A DNA stretch of 64,000 bases, from NCBI GenBank assembly GCA_018712345.1, contig DVHG01000001.1:35646-99645 (forward strand), in the 5' to 3' direction. The notes below the pieces were generated by a model. It had not been told where the DNA came from and searched no databases. It saw only the letters and a list, made by a program, of their open reading frames with translations. A program made the translations under genes and the position numbers. This DNA comes from Candidatus Onthovicinus excrementipullorum (lineage in GTDB: Bacteria > Bacillota > Clostridia > Oscillospirales > Acutalibacteraceae). Shown here in pieces: positions 54,300-62,057 of this stretch; the first letter of the stretch is position 1; each line of letters opens with the position of its first letter.

Positions 54300-54767
54300 A
54301 TGAAGTGTCCTTTCTGCTCTTATGAGGAGAGCAAGGTTATCGATTCCCGCCCCACGGATGAGGGTGAACGCATCCGCCGCCGCCGCGAGTGCATGAAGTG
54401 CGGCAAGCGTTTTACAACGTATGAGATCATCGAGAGCGTACCGATCCTTGTCATCAAGCGGGACAAGTCCCGCGAGGTATTCGACCCCGCCAAGCTCCTC
54501 AACAGCATGCTGCGCGCGTGCGATAAGCGGAGCGTTCCCATCGACGTGCTGGAGACGGCTGTGACGGATATTGAGCAAGCCCTGCAAAACTCCCTGGACC
54601 GCGAGGTCACCTCCAAGCAGATTGGGGAGCTTGCCATGGAAAAGCTTAAGGAGATCGACGAGGTTGCCTATGTACGCTTTGCCTCCGTCTACCGCCAGTT
54701 CAAGGATATCTCCACCTTCAAAGAGGAGCTCAACAAGCTCCTTGAGGGGAAGAGCAGCGGCAAATAA
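54300..54767 (+). CDS. nrdR: Transcriptional repressor NrdR
   Basis: A 155-residue repressor of ribonucleotide reductase genes. A zinc ribbon comes first (CPFC...[12 protein letters not shown], Cys 3, 6, 31 and 34), preceded by the [16 protein letters not shown] motif. The ATP-cone domain follows ([27 protein letters not shown]...[16 protein letters not shown]). It binds NrdR boxes when dATP/ATP status signals enough deoxynucleotides. I saw no ribonucleotide reductase genes in the window. GAGGAG precedes the ATG. Confidence 0.97.
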   Translation: MKCPFCSYEESKVIDSRPTDEGERIRRRRECMKCGKRFTTYEIIESVPILVIKRDKSREVFDPAKLLNSMLRACDKRSVPIDVLETAVTDIEQALQNSLDREVTSKQIGELAMEKLKEIDEVAYVRFASVYRQFKDISTFKEELNKLLEGKSSGK

Positions 54768-54791
54768 ATTATCCTCTTGCAGCACAGGAAA

Positions 54792-54827
54792 AGGCCCGGG
54801 ACAGTTCCCGGGCCTCTCTGTTTATTT
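54792..54827 (+). terminator. nrdR terminator
   Basis: A perfect 10-bp stem AGGCCCGGGA / TCCCGGGCCT with loop CAGT, followed by CTCTGTTTATTT. It lies between convergent genes. Confidence 0.85.
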
Positions 54828-54835
54828 ACCTAAAA

Positions 54836-55795
54836 TCAGCGGTTTGTTCCATCCGCTCCCTCCCGGGATGAAGCATCCTCTGTCCGCTCCCGGATGATAT
54901 ACTTGGGGCGGCCCTTGACCTCCTCAAAGATGCGGGCAATATAGTGGCCGATAATCCCGAGGCTGACCATAATCGCTCCACCGATAAACAGCAGCAGCAG
55001 AATCACTGTGGTAAACCCCTCCGCCGAGCGGCCCATACAGAACCGGATAAAGGTCTGGAGCCCCACGATGATAAAGCCGATCAGGCACGCGATGCCCAGC
55101 CCGGTGACGAGCTGGAGCGGAACAGTTGTAAAGGAGGTGACATTGCGCACGGCGTACCGAATCAGCCCCAACAGCGACCACTTGGACTGTCCGTGAGCAC
55201 GCTCCGCCACCTCAAACTCCACCTCCGTAGACTTGAAGCCGGTCCAAAAGGTCAGCGCGCGGAAGAACGTATTGCGCTCCTGAAGGCTGACAAGCACGTC
55301 GACCACCTTACGGTCAAGGAGCTTGAAATCGGACGAGGCATTCAGATCCACCTTGGTGAATCGGCTCATCAGCTTATAAAACAGGCCAGCACTCATCCGG
55401 TGGAAGAAGCTCTCCTTCCCCCGGGAGGATTTGACCCCCTCCACGATATCATACCCCTCCTGCCAGAGGCGGTACATCTGTGGAATCACCTGCGGCGGAT
55501 GCTGAAGGTCGCAGTCGATCACCACGCAGCAGCTCCCTTTTGCCTCATTCAGCCCGGCAAAAATGCAGGCCTCCTTACCGAAGTTGCGGCTGAGCGCGAT
55601 CCCGCGCACAGCAGGGTCCGCCTGCGCCGCCTCCCGGATCCGGTCATATGTGGCGTCGCGGGAGCCGTCATCAATAAAGAGGAGTTCATAAGCGATCCCC
55701 TCCCCGCGCAGCACGGAAGCAATTGCCTGCGCCGTGTTCAGGATATTTTCCTCCTCGTTATAAGAGGGGATGACGACCGATAAAAGCCCGCCCAT
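54836..55795 (-). CDS. Membrane glycosyltransferase family 2, GtrB/DPM1-like
   Basis: 319 residues. The catalytic GT-A domain (1-220) has VVIPSYNEEENI, LLFIDDGSRDATYD, VVIDCDLQHPP (metal-binding acidic motif) and GYDIVEGVKSSRGKE. Two C-terminal membrane helices follow (about 230-257 and 263-290), then a basic tail. This architecture adds a sugar from UDP- or GDP-sugar to polyprenyl phosphate on the inner membrane face, for lipid-linked glycan or teichoic acid decoration. AGGAGG lies ahead of the ATG. It stands alone, divergent from the patatin gene. Confidence 0.93.
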   Translation of the reverse strand: MGGLLSVVIPSYNEEENILNTAQAIASVLRGEGIAYELLFIDDGSRDATYDRIREAAQADPAVRGIALSRNFGKEACIFAGLNEAKGSCCVVIDCDLQHPPQVIPQMYRLWQEGYDIVEGVKSSRGKESFFHRMSAGLFYKLMSRFTKVDLNASSDFKLLDRKVVDVLVSLQERNTFFRALTFWTGFKSTEVEFEVAERAHGQSKWSLLGLIRYAVRNVTSFTTVPLQLVTGLGIACLIGFIIVGLQTFIRFCMGRSAEGFTTVILLLLFIGGAIMVSLGIIGHYIARIFEEVKGRPKYIIRERTEDASSREGADGTNR

Positions 55796-55884
55796 GAATC
55801 AATCCTCCTGTCCTCTGCCGCTACTGTAAAAATGTGGCGGCAACAATACTTTAATTATTATAGTAAATAATTGCCCCCAAATCA

Positions 55885-55913
55885 ATGACTTTAGCCCACA
55901 TTTATGGTAGAAT
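55885..55913 (+). promoter_or_regulatory. Candidate promoter of the patatin gene
   Basis: ATGACT (55885-55890), 17 bases, TAGAAT (55908-55913), 33 bases before the ATG. Confidence 0.45.
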
Positions 55914-55946
55914 AGGGGCGATATCATTTTCCGGGAGGTCTTTAGC

Positions 55947-56813
55947 ATGAAAACAGGTCTTGTGCTGGAGGGTGGCGGGCAGCGCGGCATCTATACGGTG
56001 GGTGTGCTGGACTGCTTTGCCGACCACGGAGTCGAATTCGACTACTGCGTGGGGGTATCCGCTGGGGCGGCCAATGCCGTCTCCTATCTCTCCCACCAGC
56101 GGGGCCGCAATATCCACATCAATGCCGGATATGCCCGTGACAGGCGCTATCTGAGCCTGTATAACCTTGTTAAAAACAAATCCCTCTTTGGGATGGACTT
56201 TATCTTTGACGAGCTGCCCAACCACCTGGATCCCTTCGATTACGAGGCGTTCTTCAACTGCCCGACGCAGATGGAGGCCGGGGTCACCAATCTGGAGACG
56301 GCACAGGAGGAATTCTTTGACAAGGACAGCATGCGGGAACACTACTCCGATGTGCTCAAGGCGTCCGCCTCCATACCGCTCTTCTCCCCCAAGGTGATGA
56401 TTGACGGCAAGCCGTATTATGACGGTGGGACAGCCGACCCGATCCCCTTTGAACGTGCGCTGGAACAGGGGTGTGACCGGCTGGTGGCCGTGCTCACCCG
56501 CGACCGCAAATATGTGGAGAGGCGGACGCGCGGCTGGCTGATCTACTCTAAAATTTTTAAGGCGTATCAGCCGATGGTCCATCTGCTCGACACGCGCCAT
56601 CACATCTACAATGAGGAACGGCGGCGGCTCTTTGAGCTGGAAAAGGAAGGGCGCGCCATTGTCATCGCTCCGTCCCGCTCGCTTGAAATTACGACGTTTG
56701 AATCCCGGAAGGAAAAGCTGCTCAAGACGTGGGAGCTCGGGTACGTCGACGCCGCGCGGCAGCTCGAGCGCATCCGCGGTCTGAAGCGCTCCAGCTCCCC
56801 CGCTGTGAAATAG
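55947..56813 (+). CDS. Patatin-like phospholipase
   Basis: A 288-residue cytoplasmic serine hydrolase. Oxyanion-hole glycines lie in LEGGGQRGIYTVGVLD (about 7-22), the nucleophile serine in the GxSxG motif GVSAG (about 37-41), and the catalytic aspartate in YYDGGTADPIP (DGG, near 157). The pattern matches the bacterial RssA/YlbK-type patatins. It should cleave acyl ester bonds in phospholipids or related lipids; the substrate is unknown. GGGAGG lies ahead of the ATG. The gene ends where the repeat-rich gap begins. Confidence 0.93.
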   Translation: MKTGLVLEGGGQRGIYTVGVLDCFADHGVEFDYCVGVSAGAANAVSYLSHQRGRNIHINAGYARDRRYLSLYNLVKNKSLFGMDFIFDELPNHLDPFDYEAFFNCPTQMEAGVTNLETAQEEFFDKDSMREHYSDVLKASASIPLFSPKVMIDGKPYYDGGTADPIPFERALEQGCDRLVAVLTRDRKYVERRTRGWLIYSKIFKAYQPMVHLLDTRHHIYNEERRRLFELEKEGRAIVIAPSRSLEITTFESRKEKLLKTWELGYVDAARQLERIRGLKRSSSPAVK

Positions 56814-56840
56814 AGAAATTTTTTCGGCACATGGCGGCCC

Positions 56841-56885
56841 CCCAGCTCCCCTGTGTAAGGGGAGCTGGGGGAAGAATGTGCAAGC
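56841..56885 (+). repeat. P-type repeat
   Basis: CCCAGCTCCCCTG-TGTAAG-GGGAGCTGGG stem, followed by GAATGTGCAAGCC. It opens a gap of about 690 bases (56814-57506) filled with repeat families P, S, R and T and no credible gene. Confidence 0.7.
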
Positions 56886-56907
56886 CGGCAGGTTCTACGA
56901 ATCCAAA

Positions 56908-56940
56908 GCCTTCCCCGCGAGGGGAAGGGGGACCGCTTAC
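56908..56940 (+). repeat. S-type repeat
   Basis: GCCTTCCCCGCGAGGGGAAG hairpin with a GGGGACCGCTTA tail, matching the right arm of the S pair at 8.5 kb read on the other strand. Confidence 0.65.
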
Positions 56941-56945
56941 ACCCA

Positions 56946-57103
56946 CAAAAAATTGATAGCGAGAGCGAACCGCCGCGAGGGCGTTTAAAACCGAACAGGT
57001 AAGCCGAGCGTGATTTTTTGCGGAGAGGAGGAGCGACGGAACACGTGAGCAATGATGTTTTTTTTGGAACGTCATTGCGAACGATATCCAGTCCGCGACG
57101 ACG
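56946..57103 (+). repeat. R-type structured repeat, copy 1
   Basis: About 158 bases shared with 61770-61926. Common blocks are CAAAAA.TTGAT.GCG, GCGAAC, TTTTTGC, AGGAGGAGCGACGGAA and CGATAT.CAGTCCGCGACGACG. Near the 3' end GCAATGATGTT (57049-57059) pairs with AACGTCATTGC (57068-57078). Confidence 0.65.
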
Positions 57104-57105
57104 AG

Positions 57106-57167
57106 GATGAGGTGGATTCTGCGGATTATGCCGAGTTTCTGTAATCCGCCAAATTTTCCGCCTCATC
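57106..57167. repeat. Nested inverted repeat with GATGAGG arms
   Basis: Outer arms GATGAGGTGGA / TCCGCCTCATC and an inner perfect stem GCGGATTA / TAATCCGC. The GATGAGG..GG arms are the same as in the S pair at 8.4-8.5 kb. Confidence 0.6.
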
Positions 57168-57186
57168 AGTCGCCTTACGGCGACAG

Positions 57187-57249
57187 CTTCTGCTCCGCAG
57201 ACGGGACCCTTTTGTCCGCTGTGCGGACATTTCCCCTAACAGGGGAATC
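57187..57249 (-). repeat. T-type structured repeat, copy 2
   Basis: Read on the minus strand: palindrome TTCCCCTGTTAGGGGAA, then TCCGC-ACA-GCGGA, then TCTGC-GGA-GCAGA. It is homologous to 8328-8392 with base changes on both sides of stems 2 and 3. Confidence 0.65.
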
Positions 57250-57298
57250 GCCCTTTACACAAGGGAGGCTTTTGGGTTGCACAAACTTCCGCCCTGCA
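57250..57298 (-). repeat. P-type repeat with trailing segment
   Basis: GCCCTTTACACAAGGGAGGC followed by TTTTGGGTTGCACAAACTTCC and GCCCTGCA. The trailing part matches that after the P copies at 61119 and 61372. Confidence 0.65.
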
Positions 57299-57306
57299 GA
57301 AAATGG

Positions 57307-57347
57307 GGGCCGGGAATCTGATATCAGGTTCCCGGCCCTATTTTTTA
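57307..57347 (+). terminator. Strong terminator hairpin at the end of the repeat block
   Basis: GGCCGGGAA and TTCCCGGCC pair around TCTGATATCAGG, followed by CTATTTTTTATC. It would stop plus-strand transcription through the repeats. The bases 57350-57500 hold further GC-rich hairpins (CCGGGGGC/GCCCCCGG; CGCCCG/CGGGCG) that probably end the surface-protein transcript. Confidence 0.7.
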
Positions 57348-57506
57348 TCATATCCCAATTTCAAAGGGCACGTACCGGGGGCCCCGGTGGATCAAAGCCC
57401 CCGGCACGCAACAAAGGGGTTACGCCCGCCCGGATGGAAAACGAAACACCCGGGCGAACGGCTATAAAATAGCCTTACTCAAACGGGACTGTATGTCCCA
57501 TGCGCC

Positions 57507-60500
57507 TTACTTTGCACGGCGCCTGCGCAGGACGACACCCGCAGCTGCTGCGGCCGCAGCGGCCGCAGCCGTGAGGGCAATAGCGCTCAGCGCCGCGTCG
57601 CCCGTATCGACCGGGGACTCCCCGCTGCCTGCATCCGTGCCGGGCTCCGCAGGATTCTGCGGATCGCCGGGCTGTGTGGGATCTCCGGGCTCCTCAGAGC
57701 CGCCGGGCTGCGTAGGATCTTCCGGGATCTCCTCAAAGGCGGCCTCCACGGTGACCACGCCTGCCGGCATGGTAAACGTATATGTGCCGTCGCCGTTATC
57801 GGTCAGGGCAACATCGCCGCCGTTGACCTTCAGTGAGTCGGCCTTGAGCCGATAGCCCGCGTCGGGCGCGACAGTCAGGGTGACCGTGTCGCCCACCTGC
57901 GCCGTCTCCACATCCGCGGTAAGGGAGCCGTGCTCGGCCGTGCCGACCAGCACATCGTAATCGACCTTCTCAAACGCGGCTGTGATCTCCACAGCGCCCG
58001 CCGGCATGGTGAATGTGTATGTGCCGTCGCCGTTATCGGTGACCGAAACCGCGCCGTCATTGACCTTCAAAGAATCGGCTGTGAGCTGATAGCCCGCGTC
58101 CGGCGTGACGGTCAGGGTGACCGTGTCGCCGACCTGTGCCGTCTCGACATCCGCCGTGACGGCGCCGTTCTCGGCCGTGCCGACCGTCACAGCGTAATCA
58201 CCCTTTTCGAACGAAGCCGTCACAGTGACGTCGCCGTTGGGCATTGTGAATGTATAAGTGCCGTTGCCGTTATCGGTTACAGCAACTGCGCCGTCATTGA
58301 CTTTCAAGGATCCATCGACCAGACGATATCCAGCCTCCGGCGCGACGGTCAGTGTGACGGTATCATCAATGCCCGCCGTCTGAACGGAAGCGGTTACCGT
58401 ACCGTTGTCCGCCGCAGTCACATTAACCGCATAGGGAATTTTTTCAAATGCTGCCGTGACGACTGCGTCTTCCGCCGTCATGGCAAACTGATAGCCATCC
58501 CCGGCAGCCTCTACGATGGAAGCGTCTCCATTGACCTTGACCGAACCCTCAACCAGGCGATACCCGGTATCCGGCGTGACAGTAAAGGTGACGGTACTGC
58601 CGTATGCTGCGGAACTCTGCCCCAGGGTGATCGTACCGCCCGTGACATCCTCTGCCGTAATATTGCTCGTCTTGACGGCAAAGTTGATCCAAAGCGTCAC
58701 ATTCTTGGCCGGCATGGTGAAGGAAAAGCGATTTGTTCCCTCAACCTTGTAATCCGGGAGTGCATCGTAATAGGAGGCCGTGGCGTTCGTGAACTCATAG
58801 CCTTCATCCGGCGTAACGGTCACATAGACCTTATCGCCGAAATGGGCCGTTGTCCCGCCGCCTTCGATGGCCGCCTTCCCTTTTCCGGTCTGCACACTGG
58901 AGGTAATAGTGTAATTTACCAGCTCAAAGTAATCGTCCGCATCCCCGTTGAACTTCACAGTGACCGGCTCCGGGGGCATTTTAAACTGGATGTTGGTGCC
59001 GGAAACTGTCGTCTGCACAGGCGCGCCGCTTTCCGTGGTAACGGTGAAATCGTCCGCCGTAATCGCCGCAGTCTTGACCTGATAGCCGGTACCTGCCGTC
59101 ACCTGAATGGTAACCGTATTCCCGGCCATACCCGTGGTCCCCAAGACGCCAATTCTTCCGCCGTCCGTGGTTATGGTTGTAAAATTAATAGCGGAGATAA
59201 TCTGCGAGCGGCTGCACCTGATCTCCACATTGCCCGCCGGCATGACGAAGCTGTATTTTCCGCCGCCCAGATCGGTGACCTGCTGGTTTCCTCCGGCCAT
59301 CATTGCATATGCGCTAATGCTGTTGATTTTATAATTCGGGTCTGCGCTCTCGGCCGTAAACTCCACCACATCGCCGGCGCCGGCCGTGGCCGGGCCTGTA
59401 TATTTCACCTGGCTGTTCGCGGTGATGGCGTACTGCTGCTTGGAGAGCGTGGCCGTCAGGGTCACGTCCTCGTCCGGCATGACAAACGTGTAGCCGTTGC
59501 CCGATTTGGTAAGCTCCACATCGCCGCCGTTGGCCAGCAGGGTCGCGCCGTCAAGCACATAGTTGCTGTTGGCATACAGATAGACCGTATAGGTATCGCC
59601 CTCATACCCGATGCCGTTAAGATTCGGGGAGATGGTGACGTATCCGCCCTCGATCTGCGTCGTTATCGCATGGGTGGGCGGGGCTACCTCCGTCTCAAAG
59701 TACATCTCCACATCGTAGTTCGGCATTTTAAAGCTGCCCTGCTCTGCGGGGGTGAAGTTTTCAAGCACCGTACCGTTTGCCGTGCGCAGCTGTCCGTCTC
59801 CCTTAAATCGATAGCCGGAATCGAGCGTGACGGTGTACTCCACCGTTTCATTCATTCCGATGCCGGTGGTCTTTGAGAACTGGACCGTGGCATTCTGAAT
59901 CTCGCTGCTGGCGCTGAGGGCATACGTCGCGTCCGCCTCCGCCTGTGCGGAGAGCTTCACATCCTGCTCCGGCATCGTGAAGGTGAAGTTTTCGTGAATC
60001 GTTCCCATGTTGATGCCGGTTCCGCTCGTCACGCCGGTATACTGGAGGTCGACCTCCAGCTCCTCCCCGCTCTCAGGGTCTGTGATCTTGACACTGTCCG
60101 TGCGCATACGATAGGTATCATTGACGATAAAGTCCAGCGTTACCGTCTCGCCGGGCAGATAACTGCTCGTGCTCACGTGCAGCCCCTCTCCGACCGCCGA
60201 AGTGTCAATCTGATACGCCTTGGCGAACTTGGCGGTGAGGACTACGTCTTCATTTGGCATATTAAAGGTCCTGTAAATCCCGCTTGACAGCGGCTGCCCA
60301 TTGATCACGGTCGTAGAGCCGGGCACGAGCTTGTAGCCATCGTCCGCACTCAAATTGTACGATACGCTTCTGCCGGGCCATACCGCGTCATAAGGTCCGT
60401 TATTCAGCGTGATCTTGCCGTTGACAATATCAGGATCCACTGTTACAGAGTGCTGTGCAGGCGTTTCCCCCGTGACAGTCAGCTCCAGATTAGTGGTGGA

Positions 60501-60929
60501 GACGACTGCATTCTTGTTCGCGCGGTCTTTGACTGTAAATGTGTATGTAAATGTTTGGCCTGCATGTGCCTCGGACAGGGTTGAAAACGAAAGCGCATAG
60601 GACAGTTTATCCGAAGCTATCACACGTCGATTGGCGGGGTAACTCCCCGTCAATGTGCTTCCTGCGTCAGGATTCTTTACAGTCAGCGTATAATCGGTCA
60701 ACCACAGCTTGGCCTCCCCGCCCACGCGGTACTCGAGCTTGAATTCCTGATCCGCGTCGTCGGGGTCAAGCGTCAGCTTGTATGTCTCCCCGTCCGCGAT
60801 GTGTTGCCCGTCAATATAGAGGCCGTCATCGCCGTCGGCCGCCAGGGCCGTGCCGATCGGGACGATCAGCAGCGCCGCAAGCACCGCCGCGACTATGGAC
60901 AGGCGCTTTTTGTGCTTAAAAAATTGCAT
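57507..60929 (-). CDS. Large secreted repeat protein with wall-sorting signal
   Basis: 1140 residues. A signal peptide (about 1-30, ending TALAADG) is followed by roughly eleven units of about 75-95 residues. Each ends in a motif like YTFTMPAGDVTVTAAFE and contains a GYRLVDGSLKVN-type turn; these are divergent InlB B-repeat (Flg_new_2-like) domains. The last three are nearly identical. The C-terminus is a Pro/Gly/Asp-rich spacer, SPVDTGD, a hydrophobic stretch (alanine run) and RRRRAK, a sortase-type signal with a variant LPxTG. It should be displayed on the cell wall as a stalk or adhesin. AGAGGATG lies ahead of the ATG. Confidence 0.88.
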   Translation of the reverse strand: MQFFKHKKRLSIVAAVLAALLIVPIGTALAADGDDGLYIDGQHIADGETYKLTLDPDDADQEFKLEYRVGGEAKLWLTDYTLTVKNPDAGSTLTGSYPANRRVIASDKLSYALSFSTLSEAHAGQTFTYTFTVKDRANKNAVVSTTNLELTVTGETPAQHSVTVDPDIVNGKITLNNGPYDAVWPGRSVSYNLSADDGYKLVPGSTTVINGQPLSSGIYRTFNMPNEDVVLTAKFAKAYQIDTSAVGEGLHVSTSSYLPGETVTLDFIVNDTYRMRTDSVKITDPESGEELEVDLQYTGVTSGTGINMGTIHENFTFTMPEQDVKLSAQAEADATYALSASSEIQNATVQFSKTTGIGMNETVEYTVTLDSGYRFKGDGQLRTANGTVLENFTPAEQGSFKMPNYDVEMYFETEVAPPTHAITTQIEGGYVTISPNLNGIGYEGDTYTVYLYANSNYVLDGATLLANGGDVELTKSGNGYTFVMPDEDVTLTATLSKQQYAITANSQVKYTGPATAGAGDVVEFTAESADPNYKINSISAYAMMAGGNQQVTDLGGGKYSFVMPAGNVEIRCSRSQIISAINFTTITTDGGRIGVLGTTGMAGNTVTIQVTAGTGYQVKTAAITADDFTVTTESGAPVQTTVSGTNIQFKMPPEPVTVKFNGDADDYFELVNYTITSSVQTGKGKAAIEGGGTTAHFGDKVYVTVTPDEGYEFTNATASYYDALPDYKVEGTNRFSFTMPAKNVTLWINFAVKTSNITAEDVTGGTITLGQSSAAYGSTVTFTVTPDTGYRLVEGSVKVNGDASIVEAAGDGYQFAMTAEDAVVTAAFEKIPYAVNVTAADNGTVTASVQTAGIDDTVTLTVAPEAGYRLVDGSLKVNDGAVAVTDNGNGTYTFTMPNGDVTVTASFEKGDYAVTVGTAENGAVTADVETAQVGDTVTLTVTPDAGYQLTADSLKVNDGAVSVTDNGDGTYTFTMPAGAVEITAAFEKVDYDVLVGTAEHGSLTADVETAQVGDTVTLTVAPDAGYRLKADSLKVNGGDVALTDNGDGTYTFTMPAGVVTVEAAFEEIPEDPTQPGGSEEPGDPTQPGDPQNPAEPGTDAGSGESPVDTGDAALSAIALTAAAAAAAAAAGVVLRRRRAK
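57731..58441 (-). repeat. In-gene tandem repeat, 237-bp unit
   Basis: The C-terminal InlB-like units repeat with an exact 237-bp (79-codon) period: the CCGTCGCCGTTATCGG block recurs at 57781, 58018 and 58255 (one change in the last). High nucleotide identity implies recent duplication and likely length variation between strains. Confidence 0.8.
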
Positions 60930-61030
60930 GTTATCATCCTCTTTTCCTGATACCGGCGCACCGGTATGTATTTGAATGCTTTATTTGAATCTGTGCTCAG
61001 GTATTTGCAAATGGGAGGCCTGTACCCTTC

Positions 61031-61087
61031 GGCTCCCCTGTGTAAGGGGAGCTGGGCGGCCGCAGGCCGGCCTGAGGGGTTGTCGGG
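61031..61087 (+). repeat. P-type repeat, full forward copy
   Basis: GGCTCCCCTGTGTAAGGGGAGCT followed by a GC-rich hairpin (GGCCGCAGGCC region) and CTGAGGGGTTGTC. This lies in the 1.13-kb gap 60930-62057, which holds no credible gene, only repeats and the leader of the surface-protein gene. Confidence 0.7.
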
Positions 61088-61118
61088 TGACGGCCGTTGG
61101 CTTTTCGCGTTTCCCTCT

Positions 61119-61178
61119 GTCACAATCCCTCCGACCCGGCTTGCGCCGGGCCACCTCCCTTTACACAAGGGAGGCTTT
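61119..61178 (-). repeat. P-type repeat, full copy A
   Basis: A 60-base unit with hairpins CCCGGC-TTGC-GCCGGG and CTCCCTTTACACAAGGGAG. It differs from 61372-61431 at only three positions. Confidence 0.8.
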
Positions 61179-61242
61179 ATCTGTATAAACTTCCGCGCCG
61201 TACCTTCAGGGGAGGCAATTCAGACGTTACAGACCATTCACA

Positions 61243-61263
61243 GCCTTCCCCGCGAGGGGAAGC
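61243..61263 (+). repeat. S-type repeat
   Basis: GCCTTCCCCGCGAGGGGAAG, identical in its stem to the copy at 56908. Confidence 0.6.
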
Positions 61264-61282
61264 GCAAAAGGTTCCTACCCCC

Positions 61283-61333
61283 GGCCCCCTTGTGTAAAGG
61301 GGGCTGTCGCGCGGATGCGTGACTGGGGGATTG
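61283..61333 (+). repeat. P-type repeat, forward copy
   Basis: GCCCCCTTGTGTAAAGGGGGC followed by TGTCGCGCGGATGCG and GACTGGGGGATTG, the forward version of the unit at 61119. Confidence 0.7.
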
Positions 61334-61371
61334 CCAGATGGAACGGATCGTTTTTTACTGGTCTAAACCCT

Positions 61372-61431
61372 GTCACAATCCCTCCGTCCCGGCTTACGCC
61401 GGGCCACCTTCCTTTACACAAGGGAGGCTTT
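61372..61431 (-). repeat. P-type repeat, full copy B
   Basis: A 60-base unit in the same orientation as copy A, 253 bases after it, with three substitutions. It is followed by TTTGGGCTGTGCAGACTT. Confidence 0.8.
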
Positions 61432-61619
61432 TTGGGCTGTGCAGACTTTTGTCCTGTGCTTTTTTGCTTTTCTCTTTCACAGGAATATGGAAAATCACTC
61501 AATCCCACTGCCCGCACGCGTAGGGAACGCTGCCCTCAGCGTTCCGCCGCACAGATCGAAGGTTCGCGGAACGCCCCTGAAGAAGATGAATTTGGAAATC
61601 CTCTCCAAATTTGAATTTT

Positions 61620-61634
61620 CCCTTTACACAAGGG
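61620..61634 (-). repeat. P-type repeat, stem only
   Basis: CCCTTTACACAAGGG without the flanking arms. Confidence 0.5.
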
Positions 61635-61769
61635 TTCCCAGCACCTGAACACGTGACCGGAGAGATTCCGGCAGACAGCCATTGCCTGTGCTTTCCGTCG
61701 GCTCCCCTCTCGGAACGTCGGGGGCGGCGTTCCCTACGAGATTTGTATAGACTTCCGCCCTTTACCCCC

Positions 61770-61926
61770 GCAAAAAGTTGATCGCGCCGCGGAAGCGTCG
61801 TGAGTGCGCTCGCAAGCGAACAGACGCAGCAAGCGGGACTTTTTGCAGCAAGGAGGAGCGACGGAATGCGCGCGGAATGACGTTCCGGCGGAACGGCGTT
61901 CCAAGCGATATGCAGTCCGCGACGAC
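61770..61926 (+). repeat. R-type structured repeat, copy 2
   Basis: Homologous to 56946-57103 and containing the same blocks in the same order. The 3' hairpin is formed by different bases: GGAATGAC (61874-61881) with GGCGTTCC (61895-61902), plus an inner GTTCC-GGC-GGAAC. Confidence 0.65.
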
Positions 61927-61960
61927 GCGGCGGCGTTCCCTACGGGGATTGTGCGTACCT

Positions 61961-62025
61961 TTTCGGCTTTCTCCGGGGAGGGCTGTTTGGCCTGTTCAGA
62001 CCGCTCAGCCCTCCCCCTCCGAAAG
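61961..62025. repeat. Long imperfect hairpin downstream of the last gene
   Basis: The left arm (TTTCGG...CTCCGGGGAGGGCT) pairs with AGCCCTCCCCCTCCGAAAG. It lies about 33 bases past the stop of the 62058 gene on the minus strand and could end its transcript, though no T run follows. Confidence 0.5.
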
Positions 62026-62057
62026 CAAAGGAGTGCAAAAGGGACTATAAGCTGTTT

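Noticed and set aside
57930..59876. Long plus-strand open frame of 648 codons opposite the surface repeat protein
   Set aside because: It is the antisense shadow of the InlB-type repeats. The minus-strand frame has a signal peptide, repeated domains and a sorting signal; the plus frame has no recognisable domain and only mirrors the repeat period.
60930..62057. Possible CRISPR array because of repeated palindromes
   Set aside because: Units are of several kinds, differ in spacing and orientation, and no regular repeat-spacer pattern or cas genes are present.
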